Source of the DNA: Novosphingobium sp. G106
GTDB lineage: Bacteria > Pseudomonadota > Alphaproteobacteria > Sphingomonadales > Sphingomonadaceae
Assembly: GCF_019075875.1 (NCBI RefSeq)
Contig: NZ_JAHOOZ010000001.1
Location: 5,770,001 to 5,834,000 of the forward strand
Length of the DNA: 64,000 nt
Direction: 5' to 3'
Position 1 is the first letter of the stretch, and each line of letters opens with the position of its first letter. This document shows, in pieces, positions 9,049 through 16,640 of the stretch. A program made the position numbers and the translations under genes. The notes under the pieces are model-generated. The model was given only the letters and a program-made list of their open reading frames with translations, made no database searches and was not told the origin of the DNA.

Positions 9049-9600
9049 ATGCCTTCAATCCGTCTTACCCTTCTCGCCGGCGCCATTGCCATTGCAACGG
9101 TCAGCGGCGCGGCCATTGCCGCCAATCCGATGGTCGGGGGCGCCGCCATGTACCCGACGAAGACGATCGTCGACAATGCGGTCAACTCCAAGGATCACAC
9201 GACCCTCGTCGCCGCAGTCAAAGCCGCGGACCTCGTCGGTACGCTGTCAGGGCCGGGACCCTTCACCGTCTTCGCTCCGACCAATGCAGCCTTCGCCAAG
9301 CTCCCGGCTGGCACGGTGGATACTTTGGTCAAGCCCGAGAACAAGGCGATGCTGACCGGCATTCTGACGTATCACGTGGTTCCCGGCCGGATCACCGCGC
9401 AAATGATCGCCGCGAACGCGCGTGCTCATCACGGGACGGCGACCTACGCTACTGTTCAAGGTGAGAACCTGACCTTCTCGCGCTCCGGCACCGGCTGGAT
9501 GATCATGGACGGCAAGGGCCATCACGGCATGATCACGATTGCCAACGTCATGCAATCGAACGGCGTAATACTCGTCATCGATACCGTGATGATGCCGTAA
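9049..9600 (+). CDS. secreted fasciclin (FAS1) domain protein
   Basis: This 183-residue protein has a signal peptide (about 1-23, ending SGAAIAA) and one FAS1 domain (about 40-180) with the FTVFAPTNAAFAKLP box and the later YHVVPGR box. FAS1 proteins are exported adhesion or scaffold proteins. ATG 9049 follows AGGAGAACGAAG. It is convergent with nrsF across a strong hairpin. Fasciclin genes beside sigF/nrsF may form part of the same stress cluster, but no SigF promoter was found here. Confidence 0.9.
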   Translation: MPSIRLTLLAGAIAIATVSGAAIAANPMVGGAAMYPTKTIVDNAVNSKDHTTLVAAVKAADLVGTLSGPGPFTVFAPTNAAFAKLPAGTVDTLVKPENKAMLTGILTYHVVPGRITAQMIAANARAHHGTATYATVQGENLTFSRSGTGWMIMDGKGHHGMITIANVMQSNGVILVIDTVMMP

Positions 9601-9615
9601 TCGGTTGAGCGCCGG

Positions 9616-9655
9616 CGGGCTTGCGATCGCATTTTGCCCCGTGATCGCAAGCCCG
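9616..9655. terminator. bidirectional hairpin terminator
   Basis: A 13-base perfect stem (CGGGCTTGCGATC / GATCGCAAGCCCG) with a 14-base loop lies between the converging fasciclin and nrsF genes. There is no long T run. Confidence 0.6.
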
Positions 9656-9672
9656 TCCCGTAATACTGGATC

Positions 9673-10314
9673 TCACCAGCGTAGGAAGCGAGGGCCGACG
9701 ATAGCGCCAATTGCAGCTGCAAGCAGGATCCCCAGCGAATACCAGGTGAGCACGAACAGGGCCGATACCTCAGGGCAATGGAGGCAGTAGAGCGTTGCGG
9801 CCCAGGCTCCTGCGGCGAGCCCGGCCGCGGCGCCGGTGGCGCGCAAGCGGGTCGGCGCGAAGCGTCGGAACGACCACAAGAGACCCACGAATATCGGCAC
9901 GGCAAGCATGAGGACGAGCCAGGGGCACTTGGTCCAGGAGTGGCCGAGCCACATGGCGAGCCAATCGGCCCGCGGGACATGCGCCATTTCGGCCATAGCT
10001 ATGCCCGCGAGCAAAATGAAGGGAACGGCGACCGGCCAGAAGGCGCGAAGGGCGACGGGTTCGGGCCGGGCGAGACGCGCCACCGCCGCGATCGCGCTCG
10101 CTCCCAGGGAGATCGTGTAGGCCCACTTCATCCAGAAGTTGATGCCGCGCATCGCCAGGCCAAGATCGCTACGGAAACCCAGCACTGCAGCAACCAGCAG
10201 GGCGGCAACGCCGCCGCCGATCAGCAGGCCGAGCAACAGCCGGCGCCCCACGGCGCGCCGCGGCACCGGTTTCAGATCCTTCGACAGTTGTTCGATCAGG
10301 GAGTCGGTATTCAT
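9673..10314 (-). CDS. nrsF: NrsF-type anti-sigma factor (DUF1109)
   Basis: This 213-residue protein has about six membrane helices starting near residue 28. It matches the DUF1109/NrsF family, inner-membrane anti-sigma factors that hold SigF and release it under metal or oxidant stress. Cysteines in TKCPWLV and in YCLHCPE correspond to the conserved sensing cysteines of the family. The start ATG (10314) overlaps the sigF stop by four bases (ATGA), so the pair is translationally coupled. Confidence 0.9.
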   Translation of the reverse strand: MNTDSLIEQLSKDLKPVPRRAVGRRLLLGLLIGGGVAALLVAAVLGFRSDLGLAMRGINFWMKWAYTISLGASAIAAVARLARPEPVALRAFWPVAVPFILLAGIAMAEMAHVPRADWLAMWLGHSWTKCPWLVLMLAVPIFVGLLWSFRRFAPTRLRATGAAAGLAAGAWAATLYCLHCPEVSALFVLTWYSLGILLAAAIGAIVGPRFLRW

Positions 10315-10847
10315 GGACGCTCCCCTCGAATGCGCGCTGCCAGAGATTTGAGACCTCGGTGAACCGAGACTTTGACGTCGGATTCGCCGATCCCAGCGCG
10401 GCTTGCGGCCTCGGAAGTGCTCTGCCCCATTATCCGCGTCCGGTGGATCGCATCGGCCTGCTTTTCCGGGAGCGTCGCGAGCAGGCGATCGACGTCGATC
10501 GACGCGCTCACCTCGTCCTCGAACCCTTCGAAAAATAAGAGGTCCTCTACCACTTCGATGGGGCAGGTCTGCTTTGTCCGGCGAAAGTGATCGATCATCC
10601 TGTAGCGTGCGATCGAAAACAGCCATGCCAGGAAAGGCCGATCCCGGTCGAAGCTCATGCGGCGGGTATGAACGGCGATCAGCGTTTCCTGCACGAGATC
10701 CTCTATGACGTCACTGTCGGCGACGCGCCGCCGGTAAAAGGCGCGCAGCAAGGAAACCAGCGCCCGCAGCAATGCCGCATGCGAAGCAGCATTACCGTCG
10801 AGGCCCTCGGTCATCCAGGTCTTGAGCTGATCTTCGCCCGGCTGCAT
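10311..10847 (-). CDS. sigF: ECF RNA polymerase sigma factor SigF
   Basis: This 178-residue ECF sigma factor has region 2 at about 40-95 (DLVQETLIAVHTRR ... WLFSIARYRMIDHFRR) and region 4 at about 120-172 (LPEKQADAIHRTRIMGQSTSEAASRAG). The downstream partner nrsF and the promoter pattern upstream identify it as the SigF group. ATG 10847 has AGGAG eight bases upstream. It is likely autoregulated: a GTAACC-N16-CGAATA site lies at 10864-10891. Confidence 0.92.
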   Translation of the reverse strand: MQPGEDQLKTWMTEGLDGNAASHAALLRALVSLLRAFYRRRVADSDVIEDLVQETLIAVHTRRMSFDRDRPFLAWLFSIARYRMIDHFRRTKQTCPIEVVEDLLFFEGFEDEVSASIDVDRLLATLPEKQADAIHRTRIMGQSTSEAASRAGIGESDVKVSVHRGLKSLAARIRGERP

Positions 10848-10863
10848 TCGCGCTCCTGGAGTC

Positions 10864-10891
10864 TATTCGCAGGGAACCGGCGTATGGTTAC
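10864..10891 (-). promoter_or_regulatory. SigF-type promoter of sigF-nrsF
   Basis: On the minus strand, GTAACC (10891-10886) and CGAATA (10869-10864) are separated by exactly 16 bases, and the -10 is 16 bases before the sigF start. The same layout occurs at 10976, 15046 and 15107. Confidence 0.7.
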
Positions 10892-10975
10892 AACGCACTG
10901 CGAATTTTTGCGCGCCGGTTTGTTCAATGCATCCTTCAGGGCGATGGCGGCCACACTGAAAATTTTCGCGGACCT

Positions 10976-11003
10976 GTAACCGGTCGCCGGTTTCGCACGA
11001 ACC
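10976..11003 (+). promoter_or_regulatory. SigF-type promoter of the DUF1223 operon
   Basis: GTAACC (10976-10981), 16 bases, CGAACC (10998-11003). It is divergent from the sigF promoter and 48 bases before the GTG of the DUF1223 gene. The -10 differs from CGAATA in its last two bases. Confidence 0.65.
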
Positions 11004-11051
11004 CTTTGTAGCACTGGCCAATCCGGCCGGTCGTTCGAAGGGAAGCAGCTC

Positions 11052-11789
11052 GTGTGGCCGCGCAGACCTCTAGTCATCGCCATGCTGGCCGGCTCGATGC
11101 TTGCGGCATTGAGCGGCTGCGGCAAGTCCGAAGCTTCGCCGGTGCCCCAGAGCGCTGCCGGTGGTTCGGCGCGCAGTCCCGTCGTCGTCGAGCTATTCCA
11201 GAGCCAGGGCTGTTCGTCCTGCCCTCCCGCCAATGCCGATCTCAATGCCATCGCCGATCGCCGCGACGTGCTCGCGCTGTCCTTCGCCGTAACCTACTGG
11301 GACCGTCTCGGCTGGAAGGACACTTTCGCTTCGCCGCTCTTCACGGTCCGTCAGCAGGACTATGCCCGCGCGGGTCGAGGCGAGGTCGCGACGCCGGAAT
11401 TCATCGTCAATGGCGTGTCGGCCGTCCTCGGCAGCAATCGCCCGGCGCTCGATGCCGCGATTGCACGGTCCGCCACCGCAGCCCCGGGTCCCGAAATTTC
11501 GGCCGCTGCGGCCAGCGTCCGTGTCGAAGCGGCTGCAGGCGGAATGCCGGCGACGGTCTGGCTTGTTCGCTACGATCCGCGAACGCGGCAAGTGCCTATC
11601 CGGGCAGGCGAGAACAGTGGCCGCACGCTGCCCCACCGCAACATCGTCCGCGAGCTTGTGCGCCTGGGCGAATGGAAGGGCTCGGCGGTCACGTACCCCC
11701 TCGTTCCGGCCCGCGAGACAGGACTGGTTACCGCCGTACTCATTCAGCGCGGCAATGGCGGCCCGATCGTCGCTGCCCGCAAAGTCTGA
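11052..11789 (+). CDS. DUF1223 thioredoxin-like lipoprotein
   Basis: This 245-residue protein has a lipoprotein signal (LAALSGC, Cys about 23) and a DUF1223 domain beginning VVVELFQSQGCSSCPPAN, with a CSSC motif as in thioredoxin-fold proteins, and later AVTYWDRLGWKDTF. It probably acts in the periplasm, anchored to a membrane. The GTG at 11052 is taken as the start, with an in-frame ATG at 11082 as alternative. It is the first gene after a SigF promoter and is followed by the Met-rich peptide, cytochrome b and molybdoenzyme genes on the same strand, so it probably serves oxidative repair. Confidence 0.88.
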   Translation: MWPRRPLVIAMLAGSMLAALSGCGKSEASPVPQSAAGGSARSPVVVELFQSQGCSSCPPANADLNAIADRRDVLALSFAVTYWDRLGWKDTFASPLFTVRQQDYARAGRGEVATPEFIVNGVSAVLGSNRPALDAAIARSATAAPGPEISAAAASVRVEAAAGGMPATVWLVRYDPRTRQVPIRAGENSGRTLPHRNIVRELVRLGEWKGSAVTYPLVPARETGLVTAVLIQRGNGGPIVAARKV

Positions 11790-11855
11790 CAGTTCTTCAG
11801 CCGCAGGCGTCGCGGCTTCCCTCAATCAATGACGCCCATTCAAGGAGTTAATCCC

Positions 11856-12149
11856 ATGCGTATTTTGACTGTACTCGCCCTTTCGGCGATGCCGCTTACG
11901 GCTGCAGCGCCTGCCTTCGCCCAGGATGCGATGATGAAGGACAGTATGCACTCGGGCGCGATGGCGCACATGTCGGCTGCCGATACCCGCCGGATGAACA
12001 GCTGCAAGGCGATGTCGCACGACGCCATGATGCGCAGCGCCTCGTGCCGCCGCATGGCGCAGATGCATCCCGAGATGATGCATCACGACAGCATGATGAA
12101 GCACGACGGCACCATGGCCCACGACAACATGATGAAGTCGGGTCACTGA
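11856..12149 (+). CDS. methionine-rich periplasmic peptide (MrpX-like)
   Basis: The precursor has 97 residues with a clean signal peptide (1-23, ending PAFAQ). The mature part of about 74 residues contains 18 methionines and 9 histidines, many as MM pairs, plus two cysteines in similar SC-containing contexts. ATG 11856 follows AAGGAG. In Azospira the SigF/NrsF-controlled MrpX peptide is a sacrificial methionine sink for hypochlorite that the YedY1 reductase regenerates. Composition, export and the neighbouring yedZY-like genes suggest the same role. Metal binding is an alternative use of the Met/His side chains. Confidence 0.75.
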   Translation: MRILTVLALSAMPLTAAAPAFAQDAMMKDSMHSGAMAHMSAADTRRMNSCKAMSHDAMMRSASCRRMAQMHPEMMHHDSMMKHDGTMAHDNMMKSGH

Positions 12150-12212
12150 GCCCTGACCGGGAGGGCGCTCGAATGGGTCCTCCCGGCCATCTTTCAATCG
12201 GGAAGGTGAGCC

Positions 12213-13031
12213 ATGCACGATCCTCAACAGCGCAGCTTCGGAGGCGGCGACCTGATCTATCGGCAGCGGCGCCCGGTGCGCCTCTGGCACTGGATCAATG
12301 CCCTGTCAGTCTTCGTCATGCTGATGAGCGGCCTGATGATCTTTAACGCGCATCCGCAGCTCTATTGGGGCCAGTACGGGGCTAACGCCGAGACGCCCTG
12401 GCTGGCGATCGGTGCCAAGGACGATGCGGGCTTCTTGAAACTGGGGCCGGTGACCATTCCCACGACCGGAGTGCTCGGCTTGTCGGGCGGGGTCGAGCGG
12501 GCGTTTCCGCCGCTCGTCACCATCCCCTCGAGCTACGACCTGGCAGGCGCCCGGCAATGGCATTTCGCCTTCGCCTGGCTGCTCGTGGTCCCTGGCCTGC
12601 TGTTCTGGCTTTGGGGCCTTATCACGAAGCATGTGCAGCGCGACCTCGCGCCGACACCGGCCGAACTCCATCCGCGCCATCTGTGGCAGGATATCAAGGA
12701 TCATGCTCGGCTACGCTTCCATACCGGCGAGGCGGCACGACGCTACAACGTGCTCCAGAAGCTCAGCTACATCGGAGTGCTTTTCGGCCTGCTGCCTGCA
12801 ATGGTGCTGACCGGCCTCACCATGTCGCCCGGCATGGATGCCGCCTGGCCCTGGCTGCTCGACCTTTTCGGCGGCCGTCAGTCCGCACGCTCGATCCATT
12901 TCATCTGCGCCGCGCTGTTGGTGCTCTTCATTGTCGTCCACCTGCTGATGGTCGTGCTTGCCGGCCCTCTCAATGAGCTGCGATCGATCATCACCGGTTG
13001 GTACCGCCTACCCAAGGAGAAGGCTCGATGA
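12213..13031 (+). CDS. membrane cytochrome b (YedZ1-like electron donor)
   Basis: This 272-residue cytochrome b561/hydrogenase-type membrane protein has four main helices. Candidate haem-ligand histidines are in RLWHWINAL (about 25), QWHFAFAW (about 117), SIHFICA (about 230) and VVHLLMV (about 243). It lies between the Met-rich peptide and the molybdoenzyme, whose ATG overlaps its stop by four bases. It should pass quinol electrons across the membrane to the molybdopterin reductase. It is of the cytochrome b561 type and not the classical MsrQ/YedZ type. Confidence 0.87.
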   Translation: MHDPQQRSFGGGDLIYRQRRPVRLWHWINALSVFVMLMSGLMIFNAHPQLYWGQYGANAETPWLAIGAKDDAGFLKLGPVTIPTTGVLGLSGGVERAFPPLVTIPSSYDLAGARQWHFAFAWLLVVPGLLFWLWGLITKHVQRDLAPTPAELHPRHLWQDIKDHARLRFHTGEAARRYNVLQKLSYIGVLFGLLPAMVLTGLTMSPGMDAAWPWLLDLFGGRQSARSIHFICAALLVLFIVVHLLMVVLAGPLNELRSIITGWYRLPKEKAR

Positions 13032-13804
13032 CGATCGTAACGCGCCCCGTTCTGACACGTCGGCGCCTGATCGGTTCGATCGGCGCCGGTGCGGGCAGCT
13101 TGCTGCTTTCAGGTTGCGACAGGATAGCCGCTTCGCCCACGGTGCAAAACGTCCTGGGAGCAGGCGAAGGACTGACATTTCGTGCACAGCGCCTGCTGTC
13201 CGACCGCACCGCGCTGGCCCGCGAGTTCTCGGCGCTCGACATGTCGCCGGTGTTCCGTACCAACGGCAACACTGCCCCGACCGCCAACGGATACGAGCGC
13301 CATGCCGCGGAGAAATTCGCAAACTGGCGGCTTGTCGTGGACGGGCTGGTGCGCCGGCCCCAGTCGCTCTCCATGGCGCAGATCCGGACAATGCCCGCGC
13401 GCACGCAGATCACCCGTCACGACTGCGTCGAAGGGTGGAGCGCGATCGGCAAGTGGACCGGACTGCCATTGAAATTGGTCCTCAACGCCGCCGGCGTGCT
13501 GCCCTCGGCACGCTACGTCGTGTTCCACTGCGCCGACGATTTCGATGGCGATCCTTACTACGAGAGCGTCGACCTGATCGACGCCTATCATCCCCAGACG
13601 ATCCTCGCCTGGGGCATGAACGACGAACTCCTGAGCGTTGGCCACGGCGCGCCGCTACGGCTGCGCGTCGAGCGCCAGCTGGGTTACAAGCAGGCCAAAT
13701 ATGTGATGCGCGTCAGCCTCGTCGCCTCGATGGCCGAGATCGGTGCGGGCAAGGGTGGCTACTGGGAGGATTCGGCCGGGTACCAGTGGTACGCCGGAAT
13801 CTAG
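13028..13804 (+). CDS. periplasmic molybdopterin oxidoreductase (YedY1/MsrP-like)
   Basis: This 258-residue protein of the sulfite oxidase/YedY fold has an N-terminal Tat-like signal (TRRRLIGSIG) with a possible lipobox ending LLLSGC. The presumed molybdenum-ligating cysteine is in TRHDCVEGWSAIGKW (about 137). The start ATG overlaps the cytochrome stop (ATGA), so the two are coupled. By context it would reduce methionine sulfoxide in periplasmic proteins or in the Met-rich peptide encoded upstream. The stop overlaps the convergent DUF1993 stop. Confidence 0.88.
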   Translation: MTIVTRPVLTRRRLIGSIGAGAGSLLLSGCDRIAASPTVQNVLGAGEGLTFRAQRLLSDRTALAREFSALDMSPVFRTNGNTAPTANGYERHAAEKFANWRLVVDGLVRRPQSLSMAQIRTMPARTQITRHDCVEGWSAIGKWTGLPLKLVLNAAGVLPSARYVVFHCADDFDGDPYYESVDLIDAYHPQTILAWGMNDELLSVGHGAPLRLRVERQLGYKQAKYVMRVSLVASMAEIGAGKGGYWEDSAGYQWYAGI

Positions 13805-14322
13805 GCCAGCTTGCGAACGCGGCCGTTGAAGTCGCGCTTGCCGATCGCAACGCCCTTCATCCGCAGGATGTCGTAGGCGGTCGCCGCATGGAAATAGAAA
13901 TTGGGCTGTGAGAACGAGAGCAGGAATTCCTCTGCCAGGAAATCCATGTGGTTCTCGCCGAACTGGAAGCGCATGGGCCGGCCGATGAAGCTCTCCATCT
14001 CGTCGCGATCGAGCGCTTCGAGTGCGGCGACAGTCTGGGCAACGCGCTCGCGCAGTCCTGCGAAAGTATCTGGCGGCGTCGTCGCGTCGGGAGAAAACGT
14101 CCCCTTGCGCAAGCCTTCGATCGCGCCGAGCGAATGAACCGCCGTCGACTTCACCTGATAGGCGAAAGGGAGCATGTCCTCCGCGAGTTTCGCCTGGATC
14201 AACGTCTCGGGTTCCAGACCCTTTTCGTTGCAGAAGCTCTCGGCCTTGTCGATGAGCCGTGAGACCGAGCCCAGGATCTGGAGGTAGGAGGGTATCGTCG
14301 CGGCATAGAGCGTGAAGACCAT
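13801..14322 (-). CDS. DUF1993 family protein
   Basis: This 173-residue helical protein belongs to DUF1993, a DinB-like four-helix family. Visible signatures are LAEDMLPFAYQVKSTAVHS and the C-terminal FYFHAATAYDILRMKGVAIGKRDF. No signal peptide is seen and its biochemical function is not known. It starts 24 bases after the end of msrA on the same strand and is probably transcribed with it from the SigF promoter at 15046-15073. Confidence 0.88.
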   Translation of the reverse strand: MVFTLYAATIPSYLQILGSVSRLIDKAESFCNEKGLEPETLIQAKLAEDMLPFAYQVKSTAVHSLGAIEGLRKGTFSPDATTPPDTFAGLRERVAQTVAALEALDRDEMESFIGRPMRFQFGENHMDFLAEEFLLSFSQPNFYFHAATAYDILRMKGVAIGKRDFNGRVRKLA

Positions 14323-14346
14323 CGTTTTTTCCCAGGACAGGCGTGA

Positions 14347-15015
14347 TCAGGATTTCCAGCTGGCCGGGAATAGCTTGTGCAGCGCTTCCACCTTCGGCCG
14401 ATCATTGAACACGATATAAGGGTAGTTCGGATTGCGGGCCATGAAATCCTGATGATAAGACTCGGCGGGATAGAATGCCCGGTTCATCTCGATCCGCGTC
14501 GCGATCGGCCGAGAGAAGGTATGCGCCGCACTGAGCTGGCCGATATAGGCCCGGGCTACGCGCTCCTGCGCAGGTGAGGTGGGAAACAGCGCCGTGCGGT
14601 ATTGAGTGCCTGTATCGGGGCCCTGGCGGTTCACTTGCGTCGGATCCGCCACCACCGAAAAGTAGATGCGCAGCAAATCAGCATAGTTGACCTGCGCCGG
14701 GTCGAATACGACGCGAACCGATTCCGCGTGGCCGGTCGTACCGCTGGAGACCGTCTCGTAGCTTGCGGTCGACGCAGCGCCGCCTGCATAGCCAGACGTC
14801 GCGCTGATCACGCCCTTTACGTGCGAGAACACGCCTTGCACGCCCCAGAAGCAGCCCCCGGCAAAAACGGCGGTTTCGCGGTGGCCGGTCACCGGCTCGG
14901 TCATTGCGGAGGCGGGCGCCTTGACCGCGCTTTCCGCAGCGTTGCCAGCGCCCATGAAAGAAAACGTGGCTACGCTCGCCAGCAGGGCGAGCACGACAGG
15001 TGCGGTACGAAACAT
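14347..15015 (-). CDS. msrA: exported peptide methionine sulfoxide reductase MsrA
   Basis: This 222-residue protein has an N-terminal signal peptide (about 1-27, ending NAAES), then the MsrA catalytic motif GGCFWG (about 54) and GYAGG, HAESVRVVFDP and YPYIVFNDRPKVEAL. It reduces the S-form of methionine sulfoxide and is placed outside the cytoplasm by its signal. It complements the molybdoenzyme encoded nearby. The SigF promoter at 15046-15073 lies 31 bases before its start. Confidence 0.93.
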   Translation of the reverse strand: MFRTAPVVLALLASVATFSFMGAGNAAESAVKAPASAMTEPVTGHRETAVFAGGCFWGVQGVFSHVKGVISATSGYAGGAASTASYETVSSGTTGHAESVRVVFDPAQVNYADLLRIYFSVVADPTQVNRQGPDTGTQYRTALFPTSPAQERVARAYIGQLSAAHTFSRPIATRIEMNRAFYPAESYHQDFMARNPNYPYIVFNDRPKVEALHKLFPASWKS

Positions 15016-15045
15016 GAGAAGCTCCTCGGCTATGCTCTTGCTCGT

Positions 15046-15073
15046 AATACGCGCGGGCGGGGCCGCCGGTTAC
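15046..15073 (-). promoter_or_regulatory. SigF-type promoter of msrA-DUF1993
   Basis: On the minus strand, GTAACC (15073-15068), 16 bases, CGTATT (15051-15046). It is divergent from the doxX promoter only 34 bases away. Confidence 0.68.
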
Positions 15074-15106
15074 ATCGCCGAATGGATTTATCTGCGCGAT
15101 TGGCCT

Positions 15107-15134
15107 GTAACCAATTCACTTTGCCACGCGAATG
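15107..15134 (+). promoter_or_regulatory. SigF-type promoter of doxX
   Basis: GTAACC (15107-15112), 16 bases, CGAATG (15129-15134). The -10 ends seven bases before the first ATG of the DoxX gene, so the transcript would be nearly leaderless. Confidence 0.6.
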
Positions 15135-15141
15135 AGCGGAT

Positions 15142-15672
15142 ATGATGGTCAAACATATCCGGCAGGTTCGAAATATACGCGCGGACGCGTTCTTGGGTCT
15201 GGGCGAGCGCGGATATGCGTGGGCGCAGTTCCCGCTACGCCTCATAGTCGGATATGGCTTCATCGCTCACGGCATTGCCAAATTGGAGCGGGGCCCGGAC
15301 AATTTTGCCCATATCCTCCAAGTGCTTGGGGTTGCCGAACCTCATCTGTTCGCGTGGCTCACCATTCTGGTGGAGGTGCTGGGCGGGATAGCAGTCCTGC
15401 TCGGTGCCTTCGTGCGGATCGCCAGCCTGCCTATGGCGGTCATTCTCATCGTCGCGATGGTTACGGTACATCTGCCCTACGGCTTCTCCTCGATAAAGCT
15501 GTTGGAAGTGACGCCGGCTGGGCCGAAGTTCGGACCGCCCGGCTACGAGACAGACCTGCTCTATCTGGCGGGGCTGTTCGCTCTGGTCACGGGAACGCCG
15601 GGCCCCTGGTCGATCGATGGCCTTCTCGCAGCTCGCCGCCTGGCCGGCTCGGCCGCCGATCCAGCCGGCTGA
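15142..15672 (+). CDS. DoxX family membrane protein
   Basis: This 176-residue protein has about four membrane helices and the DoxX signatures LRLIVGYGFIAHGIAKLERG and EVLGGIAVLLGAFVR. DoxX proteins are integral membrane proteins associated with redox stress systems. Two adjacent ATGs (15142, 15145) are possible starts. Its SigF-type promoter ties it to the oxidative-repair cluster. Confidence 0.88.
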   Translation: MMVKHIRQVRNIRADAFLGLGERGYAWAQFPLRLIVGYGFIAHGIAKLERGPDNFAHILQVLGVAEPHLFAWLTILVEVLGGIAVLLGAFVRIASLPMAVILIVAMVTVHLPYGFSSIKLLEVTPAGPKFGPPGYETDLLYLAGLFALVTGTPGPWSIDGLLAARRLAGSAADPAG

Positions 15673-15685
15673 AAAGCGTCCGCCA

Positions 15686-16223
15686 GTGCTCCCGCATCAT
15701 ATCCGCAGGTCTCGCGTCAGCGACGCCGAATTGTTCCCCGGCATCGAGCATTCTGCTGGGCTCGCATTTCGCGAAATTCCGGCGCTGGCTTGGGTCGCGG
15801 ACGGCGACGACCTGCCGAACTCGTTTCATCGACGCCTTATCCTCGAAGGCATGAGCTGGACGGCGGTGGACGACCTGGACCTGCCGATCGGTTTTCTCAG
15901 CGCCGAAATGTTTTGCGACGATCTCCACATCTGGGAGCTTTCGGTGCACCTGGACTGGCAGCGCGGGGGCGTTGGGCGGCATTTGATCGCCTGCGCTGTC
16001 AAAGACGCGAAAGCGAAAAACCTGGCTTCGATCACGCTGACCACGTTCATCGACGTACCCTGGAACGCGCCTTACTACAGTCGGCTAGGCTTCGAGATGC
16101 TTGACCGACACCGGCTTGCTCCCCGTCTAGCGGACGTGCTTCGACAGGAAGCCCAACGGGGGGTTCGCTCCGGAAACACGCTGCGCCATGCGTCTGCCCC
16201 TTTGCAAGGGGGAGGCCGGGTGA
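15686..16223 (+). pseudogene. GNAT acetyltransferase, frameshifted by one extra G
   Basis: From GTG 15686 the frame encodes a GNAT domain (IRRSRVSDAELFPGIE, ELSVHLDWQRGGVGRHLI, YYSRLGFEML) to about residue 157. It then runs into the next gene because of a G6 run at 16158-16163. Reading five Gs instead restores the usual family ending (GFAPETRCAMRLPL) and a TGA at 16221-16223 that overlaps the next start. As written, the two genes form one open frame. The restored protein would have 178 residues. It starts 14 bases after doxX. Confidence 0.7.
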
Positions 16224-16636
16224 ACATCATAACCTGCCACGGCCTGTCACCGGCCCAGATCGATGAGATCGAAAACAAGCTCTACGCATTCAACAGCGCT
16301 GTGATTGGGCGCGATGACGCTCACTCGATCGGTTTCGTGATGCGCGATGAAACCGGCGCAATGCTCGCGGCAATCGCAGGACATAGCTGGGCCGGGATTG
16401 CGGAGATCAAGCAGTTTTGGGTCGATAGCAAGCATCGCAACCGAGGTTGGGGATGCGCGCTTCTCGGCGCATTCGTCGCCGAAGCGCGCACGAGGAGCGT
16501 GCGCCGCGTCTGGGTCGCCACTTTCGATTTTCAGGCGCCTATGTTTTATGAGGGGGCCGGCTTCGTTCGTGTAGCCGAGCTTGGCGGATGGCCTGAAGAC
16601 CATGCTCACATCATCCTGAGCAAAGAGCTGATCTGA
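16220..16636 (+). CDS. GNAT family N-acetyltransferase
   Basis: This 138-residue GNAT domain protein contains IKQFWVDSKHRNRGWGCALL (the acetyl-CoA loop, about 70-90) and a C-terminal FDFQAPMFYEGAGFVRVAEL. Its substrate is unknown. GTG 16220 is preceded by GGGGGAGG, and the restored stop of the preceding GNAT gene overlaps it (GTGA). It would be read as a domain of a longer fusion if the upstream frameshift were ignored. Confidence 0.75.
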   Translation: MNIITCHGLSPAQIDEIENKLYAFNSAVIGRDDAHSIGFVMRDETGAMLAAIAGHSWAGIAEIKQFWVDSKHRNRGWGCALLGAFVAEARTRSVRRVWVATFDFQAPMFYEGAGFVRVAELGGWPEDHAHIILSKELI

Positions 16637-16640
16637 ACTC

